Source of the DNA: Flavobacteriia bacterium
Lineage (GTDB): Bacteria > Bacteroidota > Bacteroidia > Flavobacteriales_D > Crocinitomicaceae
Length of the DNA: 38,929 nucleotides
Assembly: GCA_016183815.1 (NCBI GenBank)
Contig: JACPDW010000033.1
Coordinates: forward strand, 1 to 38,929
Direction of reading: 5' to 3'
Position numbers and translations under genes: made by a program
Part shown: in pieces, positions 28,581 to 36,303 of the stretch
Layout: the number at the start of each line of letters is the position of its first letter
Position numbering within the stretch: position 1 is the stretch's first letter
The notes under the pieces: model-generated
Told to the model about the DNA's origin: nothing
Databases searched by the model: none
Seen by the model: only the letters and a program-made list of their open reading frames with translations

Positions 28581-29228
28581 ATGATTCACGAAATTGCTAA
28601 TACCAATTCCATCTTTCTTACTTTTTTAAGTGAACTTAGAGACATTCACATCCAAAAAGACAGTATGCGTTTTAGAAAAAACTTAGAGCGTATATCGGAA
28701 GTTATGGCCTATGAAATTTCAAAATCTCTTAAATATGTGCCCCATCAAGTAACCACACCACTAGGAATTGATGAGACAATGAAACTTGAAGATGAAGTGG
28801 TTTTGGCTTCTATTTTGCGAGCTGGACTTCCAATGCATCAAGGTTTTTTAAACTATTTTGACAAAGCAGAAAACGCTTTTGTTTCAGCATATCGAAAACA
28901 TACAACCGCAGAAGAATTTGAAGTTTTTGTAGAATATATGGCGGCACCAAAAATTGATAAAAAAACACTAATAATAATTGATCCGATGTTAGCAACAGGC
29001 AGTTCTATGGTTTTGGTATATAAGGCATTATTAAAACAAGGAACACCATCAAAAATCATTATCGCTAGTGCAATTGCAGCACCTGAAGCTCTTCTATTTA
29101 TAAAAAAACACCTTCCAGATAATGTTTCAATTTATGTTGGAGCTAAAGACAAAGAACTGACTGCTCAATCGTATATTGTTCCTGGATTAGGTGATGCTGG
29201 AGATTTAGCTTATGGAGATAAATATTAG
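28581..29228 (+). CDS. upp: Uracil phosphoribosyltransferase
   Basis: A 215-residue Upp making UMP from uracil and PRPP. Key regions: VVLASILRAGLPMHQGFLNYF, AFVSAYRKHTT and the PRPP loop LIIIDPMLATGSSMVLVYKA, with a YIVPGLGDAGDLAYG C-terminal uracil-binding segment. Length is normal. TTG 19 bases before TAATTTTA (one mismatch to the -7 consensus) precedes the gene. It is followed closely by a small membrane protein and a YjjG-like nucleotidase, a plausible pyrimidine-salvage grouping. Confidence 0.95.
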   Translation: MIHEIANTNSIFLTFLSELRDIHIQKDSMRFRKNLERISEVMAYEISKSLKYVPHQVTTPLGIDETMKLEDEVVLASILRAGLPMHQGFLNYFDKAENAFVSAYRKHTTAEEFEVFVEYMAAPKIDKKTLIIIDPMLATGSSMVLVYKALLKQGTPSKIIIASAIAAPEALLFIKKHLPDNVSIYVGAKDKELTAQSYIVPGLGDAGDLAYGDKY

Positions 29229-29232
29229 TTAA

Positions 29233-29706
29233 ATGGGAAATACCACGTTGTATTTGAGTTTTTTTCTATTATCTACTATAAAATTTTTGTTTACACCATT
29301 TGCTGGTCCCGCGGCAGGTTTAAATTTTTGGGAAACCTATTTTTCCTGTGTATTAGGTGGTTTATTTAGTGCTTTCTTTTTTTTTTATTTTAGTTCATTT
29401 TTTATGAAAAGATATCAAGAGAAAAAAAGAAACAAAATAGAACAAGCTCTGAAAGAAGGTAAAACTCTTATTCCAAAAAAAACTTTTACCAAAACCAATA
29501 AGTTGATAGTCAGATTAAAAAGAAAATTTGGAATTGTCGGAATTTCATTTTATGCACCCTTATTTTTATCTGTACCAATCGGAAGCATCATTACGGCTAA
29601 ATTTTTTCGTCACGACAAACGCACTTTTCCACTTGTAATATTAGGTATGTTTAAAAATGGGCTGATTACAACTGGTATTACCTACTTATTCACTTCACTT
29701 TTTTAA
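29233..29706 (+). CDS. Small integral membrane protein of unknown function
   Basis: A 157-residue protein with two hydrophobic N-terminal segments, the first containing FTPFAGPAAGLNFWETYF, then a basic cytoplasmic-type stretch (KRYQEKKRNKIEQALKEGKT). The C-terminal half is hydrophobic and glycine-rich (GIVGISFYAPLFLSVPIGSI). The pattern vaguely recalls the small-multidrug-export/COG2426 proteins, but this is weak. It starts 4 bases after upp and ends 1 base before the next gene, so it is co-transcribed. Confidence 0.7.
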   Translation: MGNTTLYLSFFLLSTIKFLFTPFAGPAAGLNFWETYFSCVLGGLFSAFFFFYFSSFFMKRYQEKKRNKIEQALKEGKTLIPKKTFTKTNKLIVRLKRKFGIVGISFYAPLFLSVPIGSIITAKFFRHDKRTFPLVILGMFKNGLITTGITYLFTSLF

Positions 29707-29707
29707 A

Positions 29708-30400
29708 TTGAAAAAAACACATCTTTTTTTTGACTTAGACAGAACACTATGGGATTTTGAAAACAATTCAAAAAATGCCCTTAATAAAATTTACGAAGCA
29801 GAACAATTAAACCAATATTTTGAACATTTTTTAGAGTTTTTATCTTTATATAAGAATATTAATAAAAAACTTTGGCAGGCCTATTCTAAACACCAAATTA
29901 CCAAAAATCAGTTAAGAGATAGAAGATTTATTGAATGTTTTGAAAAAAAAAATATTAAAAATGAACAATTAGCCAAAAAAATCAGTGATTTATATATTGA
30001 AATTTCACCACAACAAACCAAACTCTTTCCAAACACTTTAGAAACTTTATCCTATTTAAAAAAAAGCAATTACACATTACATATAATTACCAATGGATTT
30101 GAAGAAGTTCAATTTAAGAAATTAAAAAATAGTAAGCTAGAAGACTATTTTACAAATGTAATTTGTTCAGAACAAGTTGGATTTAACAAACCTGATAAAA
30201 GAATTTTTTTACATGCTTTAAATGTTGCTAAAACTGAATCAAATAAAGCGGTAATGATTGGTGACGATTTAAAAGTTGATATATTAGGAGCCAATCAGTT
30301 AGGCATTGAAACCATTCTTTTTGATCCAAATAATGAATATGGTACAGTATTTGATACTCATAAAATTCAAAATTTAATTGAACTTAAAAAAAGGTTTTAA
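29708..30400 (+). CDS. YjjG-family noncanonical pyrimidine nucleotidase (HAD)
   Basis: A 230-residue HAD-superfamily phosphatase. Motif I is LFFDLDRTLWDFENNSKNAL, motif II is IITNGFEEVQFKKL, motif III the lysine in GFNKPDKRIFLHAL, and motif IV MIGDDLKVDILGANQLGIET. The W-D-F-E-x-N cap signature fits YjjG/YfnB enzymes, which dephosphorylate aberrant pyrimidine nucleotides. The start is TTG 29708, one base after the upstream stop codon; no better start is available. Proximity to upp fits pyrimidine salvage. Confidence 0.87.
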   Translation: MKKTHLFFDLDRTLWDFENNSKNALNKIYEAEQLNQYFEHFLEFLSLYKNINKKLWQAYSKHQITKNQLRDRRFIECFEKKNIKNEQLAKKISDLYIEISPQQTKLFPNTLETLSYLKKSNYTLHIITNGFEEVQFKKLKNSKLEDYFTNVICSEQVGFNKPDKRIFLHALNVAKTESNKAVMIGDDLKVDILGANQLGIETILFDPNNEYGTVFDTHKIQNLIELKKRF

Positions 30401-30421
30401 AAAAATTTTAATTTTATTTAT

Positions 30422-30449
30422 TTTGGTTTTAAAAAAAAAATTATATTTG
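30422..30449 (+). promoter_or_regulatory. Promoter for the four-gene secreted-protein cluster
   Basis: TTTG (30422-30425) and TATATTTG (30442-30449) with a 16-base A-rich spacer, slightly short of the ideal 19-21. The leader to ATG 30541 would be about 85-90 bases, the longest implied in the window. Confidence 0.5.
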
Positions 30450-30540
30450 TCCTGTTTATTTCTTCAGTTTACTGATTATCTTAAATGGTGTTTGCCGAAA
30501 AACCAAAGAGTAGGTGTTCTTTAAATTTAATTTCTATTAT

Positions 30541-32304
30541 ATGAAAAAAATTGTTTATTGTTTATTGTTTACTTGTATTGTATTTCAATCATTTTTCTTT
30601 TCACAGGAAACGAAATATCGCAGAAGTTCACTACATACTATGATTCTTGAAACGGATAAATTCCCAAATAAGGAAGTGGTTTTTTCCGCTTTTAACAAAG
30701 CTCCATTTCCTGATAAGTATAATGACCATACTATTAAGGAAAAAACTTTTGATCCAAAAAAATATAAATTAACTCAAGCTGAAAAAGCAGGTTTATACAA
30801 AACTTCTAAAATGAGTAAACTTGCTGGTGAAGCAGTAGAAGTTGATTCTGCTTCAAGAGAGTTACCTTTAGTGATTGAAAAGTATTTTAAACAAGAAAAA
30901 GTGGCTAACCAACTGGTTGCTAAATGGTTTAACAGACAAGCAGACGGTACTTTTGACGATTTACTTATTTCAGAAAGAGGTATTTTTAATGCATCTTTTT
31001 TAGATCAGAAAAAAGCTATGTCAGCAAGCGATGGCGTTGCGTTACTTAAAACTGCAGGGTTTGAATTGATTGATAACACTTTTGTTGTTGTGAATCGATT
31101 TAATTTTGTCAGTAATGAAATCGTTGCACGTGGTGTACGTGATGTCGCTAAAGCAGAAGCACAGAATATCAAAATACCTACAGCAAAAGAGGCGGCTTTA
31201 AAAGCAGCTGATGCAACTTATGAAAAAACTAAAGAAGGTTATACTGTATGGGCTACCTCATTTTTATACAAATTGGTATGGAACGATTCTGTAGCAGCTG
31301 TTTTTTATACTGATATGTGGATTGATAAATCAAACCCAGATCCAAAGAAAAAAGAAGCATTTGATAATTCAAATATGTTTAGACTTGAATTTGTTGGTGA
31401 CGAAAAAGCATCATCTTTGGTTACTTTTTCACTTAAAGAAAAAAGAACAGAAGCACAAATTATTGAATTAGCTACAATTAGAACTATTGATGCAGTTTAT
31501 TCTAAATTACAAAGAAAATACGATGTATTTAAAACTAAAACACCTTTATTTACTGGCGAACCACCAACTGCAAAAATTGGATTAAAAGAAGGTATTGAAG
31601 CAGGAGATAAATTTGAAGTACTTGAAGCAGTTATGGATCCAAAAACAGGAGTTGTTACCTATAAAAGTAAAGCTAAAATTTCTGTTGACGGTGATTTAAT
31701 TTGGGATAATAGATATAGCGATGGAATGGAAAATCCAGATGAAACAGCTGCCAAAAAGAATATTGACAGAACAACATTTAAAGGTGGTAAAAATTTATAT
31801 TCAGGATTATTAATGTTTTTCCTTTTTATAGGATTACAAGGATTAGTATTTTCTCAAGCGAGAAAAAAAGCAGATAAAGACACCGAAGAGTGGAGATATG
31901 AATTGGAAGCAGTTCAACAGGGTGTTCAAGGCACCTATTTAATCAAAGTTTGGTCTTATTCTAAAAAACCAAATGTTGCAATTGAACAAGCCAAAAAAAA
32001 TGCAGTACATGGTATAATTTTTAAAGGATATACTGGTACTTCATCAGTATCTGGACAAAAACCTTTGACAAATAATGTGAATCTTGAGCAAGAAAAAGCA
32101 GACTTTTTTGAGCCGTTTTTTGCTGATGGAGGTAAATATATGAAATATGTTTCCATGTCTAATGATGGTGCTATTGCGGCCGAAGATCGTATGAAAGTAG
32201 GAAAAGAATATAAAGTGGGTGTTGTTGTTTCTGTTAGCGTAAGTACTTTGAGAAAAGATTTAGAAGATGCAGGAATAATCAAATCACTTAATAGTGGATT
32301 TTAA
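30541..32304 (+). CDS. Exported protein, apparent in-frame fusion of an unknown domain to a LPP20/FlgT-like paralogue
   Basis: A 587-residue protein beginning with a signal peptide (KKIVYCLLFTCIVFQSFFFS). Residues about 25-415 form one unknown extracytoplasmic region (ASRELPLVIEKYFKQEKVAN, TVWATSFLYKLVWNDSVAAV). At about residue 415-440 a second hydrophobic, signal-peptide-like stretch occurs (LYSGLLMFFLFIGLQGLVFS followed by QARKK). The remaining 150 residues (GTYLIKVWSYSKKPN, EQAKKNAVHGIIFKG, LRKDLEDAGIIK) are clearly similar to the next gene product. This looks like two genes joined without a stop codon; an in-frame ATG at 31813 would give a 163-residue exported protein. Whether the fusion is real or a sequence error cannot be told here. 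Confidence 0.8.
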   Translation: MKKIVYCLLFTCIVFQSFFFSQETKYRRSSLHTMILETDKFPNKEVVFSAFNKAPFPDKYNDHTIKEKTFDPKKYKLTQAEKAGLYKTSKMSKLAGEAVEVDSASRELPLVIEKYFKQEKVANQLVAKWFNRQADGTFDDLLISERGIFNASFLDQKKAMSASDGVALLKTAGFELIDNTFVVVNRFNFVSNEIVARGVRDVAKAEAQNIKIPTAKEAALKAADATYEKTKEGYTVWATSFLYKLVWNDSVAAVFYTDMWIDKSNPDPKKKEAFDNSNMFRLEFVGDEKASSLVTFSLKEKRTEAQIIELATIRTIDAVYSKLQRKYDVFKTKTPLFTGEPPTAKIGLKEGIEAGDKFEVLEAVMDPKTGVVTYKSKAKISVDGDLIWDNRYSDGMENPDETAAKKNIDRTTFKGGKNLYSGLLMFFLFIGLQGLVFSQARKKADKDTEEWRYELEAVQQGVQGTYLIKVWSYSKKPNVAIEQAKKNAVHGIIFKGYTGTSSVSGQKPLTNNVNLEQEKADFFEPFFADGGKYMKYVSMSNDGAIAAEDRMKVGKEYKVGVVVSVSVSTLRKDLEDAGIIKSLNSGF

Positions 32305-32315
32305 TACTTAAAATT

Positions 32316-32765
32316 ATGAAAAAGAATTTTTTCTCAATCTTACTTGTTTTGTTTTTGTTTTCTTGTTCAAATACAAAAAACAGCAACATTACTAAATACA
32401 CTAACGAAACAGAATGTGTTAAAGATAATTTTGATGGCACATACGTTATTAAAGCTTGGGGAACGGGCATGAATATTAAAGACCAAATCATAAGTGCTCA
32501 AAAAAAAGCTCTTAATGATATTCTTTTTGTAGGTCTCACTTATGGAAAAGGTGAATGTGGCGGAGCTCCAGTAGTTGCTGAACCAAATGCTCGTAAAAAA
32601 TATGAAGATTACTTCAATACTTTTTTTTCAGAAAATGGTGATTTCAAAAAATATATTGAAGTTTTGCCTGGTGCAAATGTCTATAAAAATCAAGTGGTTA
32701 CTCTAGTAGTTAAAAAAAGTGACCTTAAACAAAAATTAATTAAAGAAGGTATAATTAAACAATAA
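32316..32765 (+). CDS. Lipoprotein paralogous to the C-terminal half of the upstream protein
   Basis: A 149-residue lipoprotein with lipobox LFLFSC at about residues 12-17. The body aligns by eye with the end of the preceding protein: GTYVIKAWGTGMNIKDQII with GTYLIKVWSYSKKPNVAIE, YEDYFNTFFSENGDFKKYIE with the F-F-E-P-F-F-A-D-G-G-K-Y-M-K-Y-V segment, and LKQKLIKEGIIKQ with LRKDLEDAGIIK. The A-Q-K-K-A-L-N-D-I-L helix recalls the LPP20/FlgT N-terminal type of fold, but this is only a resemblance. It starts 11 bases after the upstream gene. Confidence 0.8.
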   Translation: MKKNFFSILLVLFLFSCSNTKNSNITKYTNETECVKDNFDGTYVIKAWGTGMNIKDQIISAQKKALNDILFVGLTYGKGECGGAPVVAEPNARKKYEDYFNTFFSENGDFKKYIEVLPGANVYKNQVVTLVVKKSDLKQKLIKEGIIKQ

Positions 32766-32771
32766 AAAAAT

Positions 32772-33719
32772 ATGAAAAAAAGAATAAATAGTATCGTTTT
32801 TCTAAGTCTTTTAGTAACAGGTTTTGCTTTTTCACAAGCAAAAAAACCAACATTAATGGTTGTTCCAAGTGACGTGTGGTGTAATCAAAATGGATATATG
32901 TTAGAGTTTGATAATCAAGGAACAAAAGTCAAAGTTCCCGATTATAAAAGAGCTTTTCAAGAAAATTCTGATTTGGTAAATGCAATAGCAGAAATAAATA
33001 CAATGATGTCTGAACGTGGGTTTCCGTTAAAAAATATGGAAGATGCCATAAAAACTCAAGAAAGTGAATCTGCTGAAAATTCTATGATGACTGGTAAAGA
33101 TGGTTCAGGAGTTAGCGAAAGTCCAGTTGATAAATTGAAAAAAACGGCTAAAGCGGATATCTGGATAAAAATGACTTGGACAGTGAACACAATGGGTCCA
33201 AAAAAATCTGTTACTTTTAACTTACAAGGTATCGATGCATATACTGATAAACAAGTTGCTGGTTCTCAAGGTACAGGAAATGAATTAATTGGTGCAGCAT
33301 TGCCAGTTATGCTTAAAACAGCTGTTTTATCTCATATTGATAATTTTAATACACAACTTCAAGCTCATTTTGATGATTTATTCAAAAATGGTAGAGAAAT
33401 TATTTTAAGAATTAAAAAATGGGATTCGTTTGATGGTGATTTAGAAAGTGAGTATGGAGGTGAAGAATTAGGTTCACAAATAGAAAAATGGGTTTCATCA
33501 AACACTGTAGCTGGTAGATTTAATACTACTGATGCAACTGAAAATATGATGTTGTTTGAACAAGTAAGAATTCCACTTTATGACCCAAATAATAAAGCAA
33601 TTGATGCACGTGGATGGGCTAAAGGATTACAAAAATACCTTAAAGACACTTATCAAATTGATTCAAAATTGATGATGAAAGGTTTAGGTCAAGCGGTAAT
33701 CGTAATTGGAAGTAAATAA
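32772..33719 (+). CDS. DUF6175-family exported protein
   Basis: A 315-residue protein with signal peptide (RINSIVFLSLLVTGFAFSQA). The mature start KKPTLMVVPSDVWCNQNGYM, with DYKRAFQENSDLVNAIAEIN and MMSERGFPLKNMEDAIKTQE, is what I recognise as DUF6175, a Bacteroidota-specific family. The sequence KADIWIKMTWTVNTMGPKKS and later GWAKGLQKYLKDTYQIDSKL resemble the alternating strand/helix pattern of CsgG/LpoB-like periplasmic proteins, an inference without search support. It starts 6 bases after the lipoprotein gene. Confidence 0.78.
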   Translation: MKKRINSIVFLSLLVTGFAFSQAKKPTLMVVPSDVWCNQNGYMLEFDNQGTKVKVPDYKRAFQENSDLVNAIAEINTMMSERGFPLKNMEDAIKTQESESAENSMMTGKDGSGVSESPVDKLKKTAKADIWIKMTWTVNTMGPKKSVTFNLQGIDAYTDKQVAGSQGTGNELIGAALPVMLKTAVLSHIDNFNTQLQAHFDDLFKNGREIILRIKKWDSFDGDLESEYGGEELGSQIEKWVSSNTVAGRFNTTDATENMMLFEQVRIPLYDPNNKAIDARGWAKGLQKYLKDTYQIDSKLMMKGLGQAVIVIGSK

Positions 33720-33738
33720 GAATAATAAATTTAAATAA

Positions 33739-34698
33739 ATGAAAAATATAGTTTTTTTAACATGTCTATTCGCCATGATAATGGTAAACGGACAGAACAC
33801 AACTACTAAATCTGAAGATATGGGGAGAATTGTTTTGGCTCCTTATGTACCTCAGCAAATAGATAACATGCCTGTTGCGGCAAGATCAATGTTGGCTAAT
33901 AAAATAAATCAAATAGTTTCCCAAAATGGTTTAGGTGGAAGTGCGGTAAATCAACGTTTTATATTTACTGCAAATGTAGTGGTAATGAGTAAAGACATTA
34001 CAGCAACAGCACCTCCAATGCAGGCCTATTCATTAGATGTAACATTTTATATTGGTGACGGTGTAGATGGGACAAAATTTGCAAGCCATTCAGTTTCTTT
34101 AAAGGGAGTTGGTGAAAATGAAACTAAAGCATACATTGCTGCTTTAAAAAACATTAAGACTAATGATCCAATGTATAAGTCCTTCCTTGAAACAGGAAAA
34201 ACAAAAATTATTGATTACTACAACAGCAAATGTGATTTTATAATCAAACAAGCTGAAACAATGGCTAATCAAAAAGATTTTGATGGGGCTATTTATACTT
34301 TGGTGTCTGTTCCAGAAGTGTGTAAAGCTTGTTTTGATAAATGTATGAGCAAAAGTAATGAAATCTTTAAGAAAAAAATCGAATTTGATTGCAAAACTAA
34401 ACTAAATGAAGCGACAAATGCATGGAATGCCAATCAAAGCTGGGATGGAGCTCAAATTGCTGGTGATTTAATTTCACAAATCGATCCAGATGCAAGCTGT
34501 TATAAAGATGCAAAAGCATTAGGTCAAAAAATCGCTGCAAAAATTAAAGAAGTAGATAAAAGAGAATGGGATATGAAATGGGAACAAGAAGTTGGTCTTC
34601 AACGTGATATGATTAAAGCATATCGTGATGTAGGTGTAGCTTATGGAAACAATCAACCTAATACAATTACAACTTACAATATTAGTGGTTGGTGGTAA
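33739..34698 (+). CDS. Exported protein of unknown function, last gene of the cluster
   Basis: A 319-residue protein with signal peptide ending near VNGQ. The first half (GRIVLAPYVPQQIDNMPVAA, then ANKINQIVSQNGLGGSAVNQ, FIFTANVVVMSKDITATAPP) has the look of a CsgG/LpoB-like alpha/beta domain. The second half is helical, with two short units each containing paired cysteines (VPEVCKACFDKCMSKSNEIF; IDPDASCYKDAKALGQKIAA), suggestive of TPR-like helices. It ends in a short tail, TITTYNISGWW. It begins 19 bases after DUF6175 and is followed by a strong terminator. Confidence 0.78.
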   Translation: MKNIVFLTCLFAMIMVNGQNTTTKSEDMGRIVLAPYVPQQIDNMPVAARSMLANKINQIVSQNGLGGSAVNQRFIFTANVVVMSKDITATAPPMQAYSLDVTFYIGDGVDGTKFASHSVSLKGVGENETKAYIAALKNIKTNDPMYKSFLETGKTKIIDYYNSKCDFIIKQAETMANQKDFDGAIYTLVSVPEVCKACFDKCMSKSNEIFKKKIEFDCKTKLNEATNAWNANQSWDGAQIAGDLISQIDPDASCYKDAKALGQKIAAKIKEVDKREWDMKWEQEVGLQRDMIKAYRDVGVAYGNNQPNTITTYNISGWW

Positions 34699-34718
34699 AA
34701 TGTAAATTTTTATAAAAT

Positions 34719-34752
34719 AAAAAAAGTCCATTTCATCGAAATGGACTTTTTT
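34719..34752. terminator. Strong bidirectional rho-independent terminator
   Basis: GTCCATTTC (34726-34734) and GAAATGGAC (34738-34746) form a perfect 9-bp stem with loop ATC, extended by an A run (34719-34725) pairing with six T (34747-34752). The A/T flanks let it work on both strands. It separates the secreted-protein cluster from the convergent ATPase gene. Confidence 0.88.
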
Positions 34753-34798
34753 ATTGAAAAAATTATTATTTTTAGTATAATTTATCCAACATATTTAC

Positions 34799-35992
34799 TC
34801 AGTACATAAACCCAAACAACCACAATGGAATAGATTTTTGATAGCCAAATTCAATTTCATCTTTAGCTAAAAACGAGTTGATTTTCCCTTTAATTTGATC
34901 TTGAGATTTATTTTTACCTCCAATTTCAAATGTAAATTTTTTATTGATTAAAAAATCACCTGTTTTGTTGTAGTTTACTTTATGACCAGCACTTTCAAGT
35001 TGATTGATGAAAAATGTTTCTCTAACTGTTCCTATTTCAGGTTTATGTTGACATAAAGCATACATTAAATTGGAGTTGTGTAAATAAATTTTTTCAGGTT
35101 TATTTAGAAGAGTGCTATTGTTAGCACCACTATACAAACCATAAGTTAAACGAGCTGCTTCCAACATTTTAATCATTTCATATAATTTTGGACGCGAACA
35201 CCCTACCTGTTCAGCAAGTTTACTGATATTTGGTGTGAAAGGTACAGCTTGTGATATGATGAACAATAATTTTTTTAATTGATGTAAAGTATTAAATTCG
35301 ACTGAAATAGAATTGGGTAAATCGACATCAATAATTAGATTTATCGTTTGTTTAAGACGCAAATGAACCATTGTACTCTCTTTAAAAATAGGGTAAGCTC
35401 CCCATTCTAAATATTGTTTAAAATAAAAAAGCGGTTTTGGAAGTTTATCAAATAATTCTTTTACAATTTTTTCATGTTTAGAAATAATATCGTCTAATGA
35501 ATAAATCGGTAAAATAATCTTGTATTTTATGGCTAAAAACTCTCTAAAAGACAATTCGGTTAATTTAAAATTCAATACTCTTCTACTTAAATCAGCACCA
35601 GAACGTTGGAGTTCAAGGATTGAAGACCCTGTAATTAACAATTTTACATCAGGAATTAAATCGTAAATATTTTTGACTTCCCTGCTCCAGTCTGAGTATT
35701 TATGAACTTCATCTAAAACTAGTAGTTTACCGTTGTTTTGTGAAAATTTTCGGGCTGTTTCTACTAAAGTATTATTCCTGAAATAAATATCGTCCAATGT
35801 TACATACAATGCTTCCGATACTTTGTAATTTTTTTTAAGGTGTTGCAAAAATAATGTAGTTTTACCTGATCCTCTTGCACCAAAAAGCATTATGGCTCTT
35901 TCTTTCCATGGAATCTTGTAAAGCATCGAACGTTCAAAATCATTCTTTAGATTGTTGAGTAAAACTTGTTGTGTTTGAAATAATTCTTCCAT
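34799..35992 (-). CDS. AAA ATPase of the AAA_14/DUF4143 type
   Basis: A 397-residue ATPase. Walker A is GARGSGKTT at residues 38-46, Walker B LLVLDEVHKY near residues 90-99 and sensor-1-like LLITGSSILELQRSG. L-S-F-R-E-F-L marks the family switch region, followed by a winged-helix-like segment (KLAEQVGCSRPKLYEMIKML) and a C-terminal PD-(D/E)XK-like DUF4143 region (FLINKKFTFEIGGKNKSQDQ). Cellular roles of these ATPases are poorly known. The start is ATG 35992; the upstream in-frame TTG at 36013 lies in the promoter motif. The phased repeat array lies immediately upstream. Confidence 0.9.
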   Translation of the reverse strand: MEELFQTQQVLLNNLKNDFERSMLYKIPWKERAIMLFGARGSGKTTLFLQHLKKNYKVSEALYVTLDDIYFRNNTLVETARKFSQNNGKLLVLDEVHKYSDWSREVKNIYDLIPDVKLLITGSSILELQRSGADLSRRVLNFKLTELSFREFLAIKYKIILPIYSLDDIISKHEKIVKELFDKLPKPLFYFKQYLEWGAYPIFKESTMVHLRLKQTINLIIDVDLPNSISVEFNTLHQLKKLLFIISQAVPFTPNISKLAEQVGCSRPKLYEMIKMLEAARLTYGLYSGANNSTLLNKPEKIYLHNSNLMYALCQHKPEIGTVRETFFINQLESAGHKVNYNKTGDFLINKKFTFEIGGKNKSQDQIKGKINSFLAKDEIEFGYQKSIPLWLFGFMY

Positions 35993-36010
35993 AACAAAAT
36001 ATTTTAAGCA

Positions 36011-36018
36011 CAAAGATA
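36011..36018 (-). promoter_or_regulatory. TAnnTTTG -7 element for the AAA ATPase gene
   Basis: The minus strand reads TATCTTTG, ending 18 bases before ATG 35992. The -33 position falls inside the first dyad of the repeat array, so a protein bound there would be expected to affect this promoter. Confidence 0.6.
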
Positions 36019-36026
36019 CTAATTAT

Positions 36027-36191
36027 TGTAATATATATATTACATATTAAATATTTTTATGTAAATTAAATATATTATTATACTTATATTTATGTATATT
36101 TAATATTACATATATAAACTTATATTGTAATGACTATATTACATTATATATTTATATATGTATTATAGATTTTACAATATTAAAAATTATA
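36027..36191. repeat. Array of five 33-bp phased units with TGTA-N10-TACA dyads
   Basis: TGTA begins at 36027, 36060, 36093, 36126 and 36159, exactly 33 bases apart. Four of the five units (all but the second) have TACA 14 bases after the TGTA start, giving 18-bp dyads at 36027-36044 (perfect palindrome TGTAATATATATATTACA), 36093-36110, 36126-36143 (TGTAAT-N6-ATTACA) and 36159-36176. Between 36021 and 36200 there are only 7 G and 7 C; 5 of the G and 4 of the C are the phased TGTA/TACA bases. This is an iteron- or operator-like protein-binding array, of about three helical turns per unit. Confidence 0.75.
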
Positions 36192-36303
36192 AATTAAAAT
36201 TTTCAACTTGGATTTCTATTAAAAAAATTACGAATTGATTTGTAACTAAAAACAATATATAGTAATATTTTTTTCACTCGGTCATATTTTGACTTCTTCT
36301 GTT

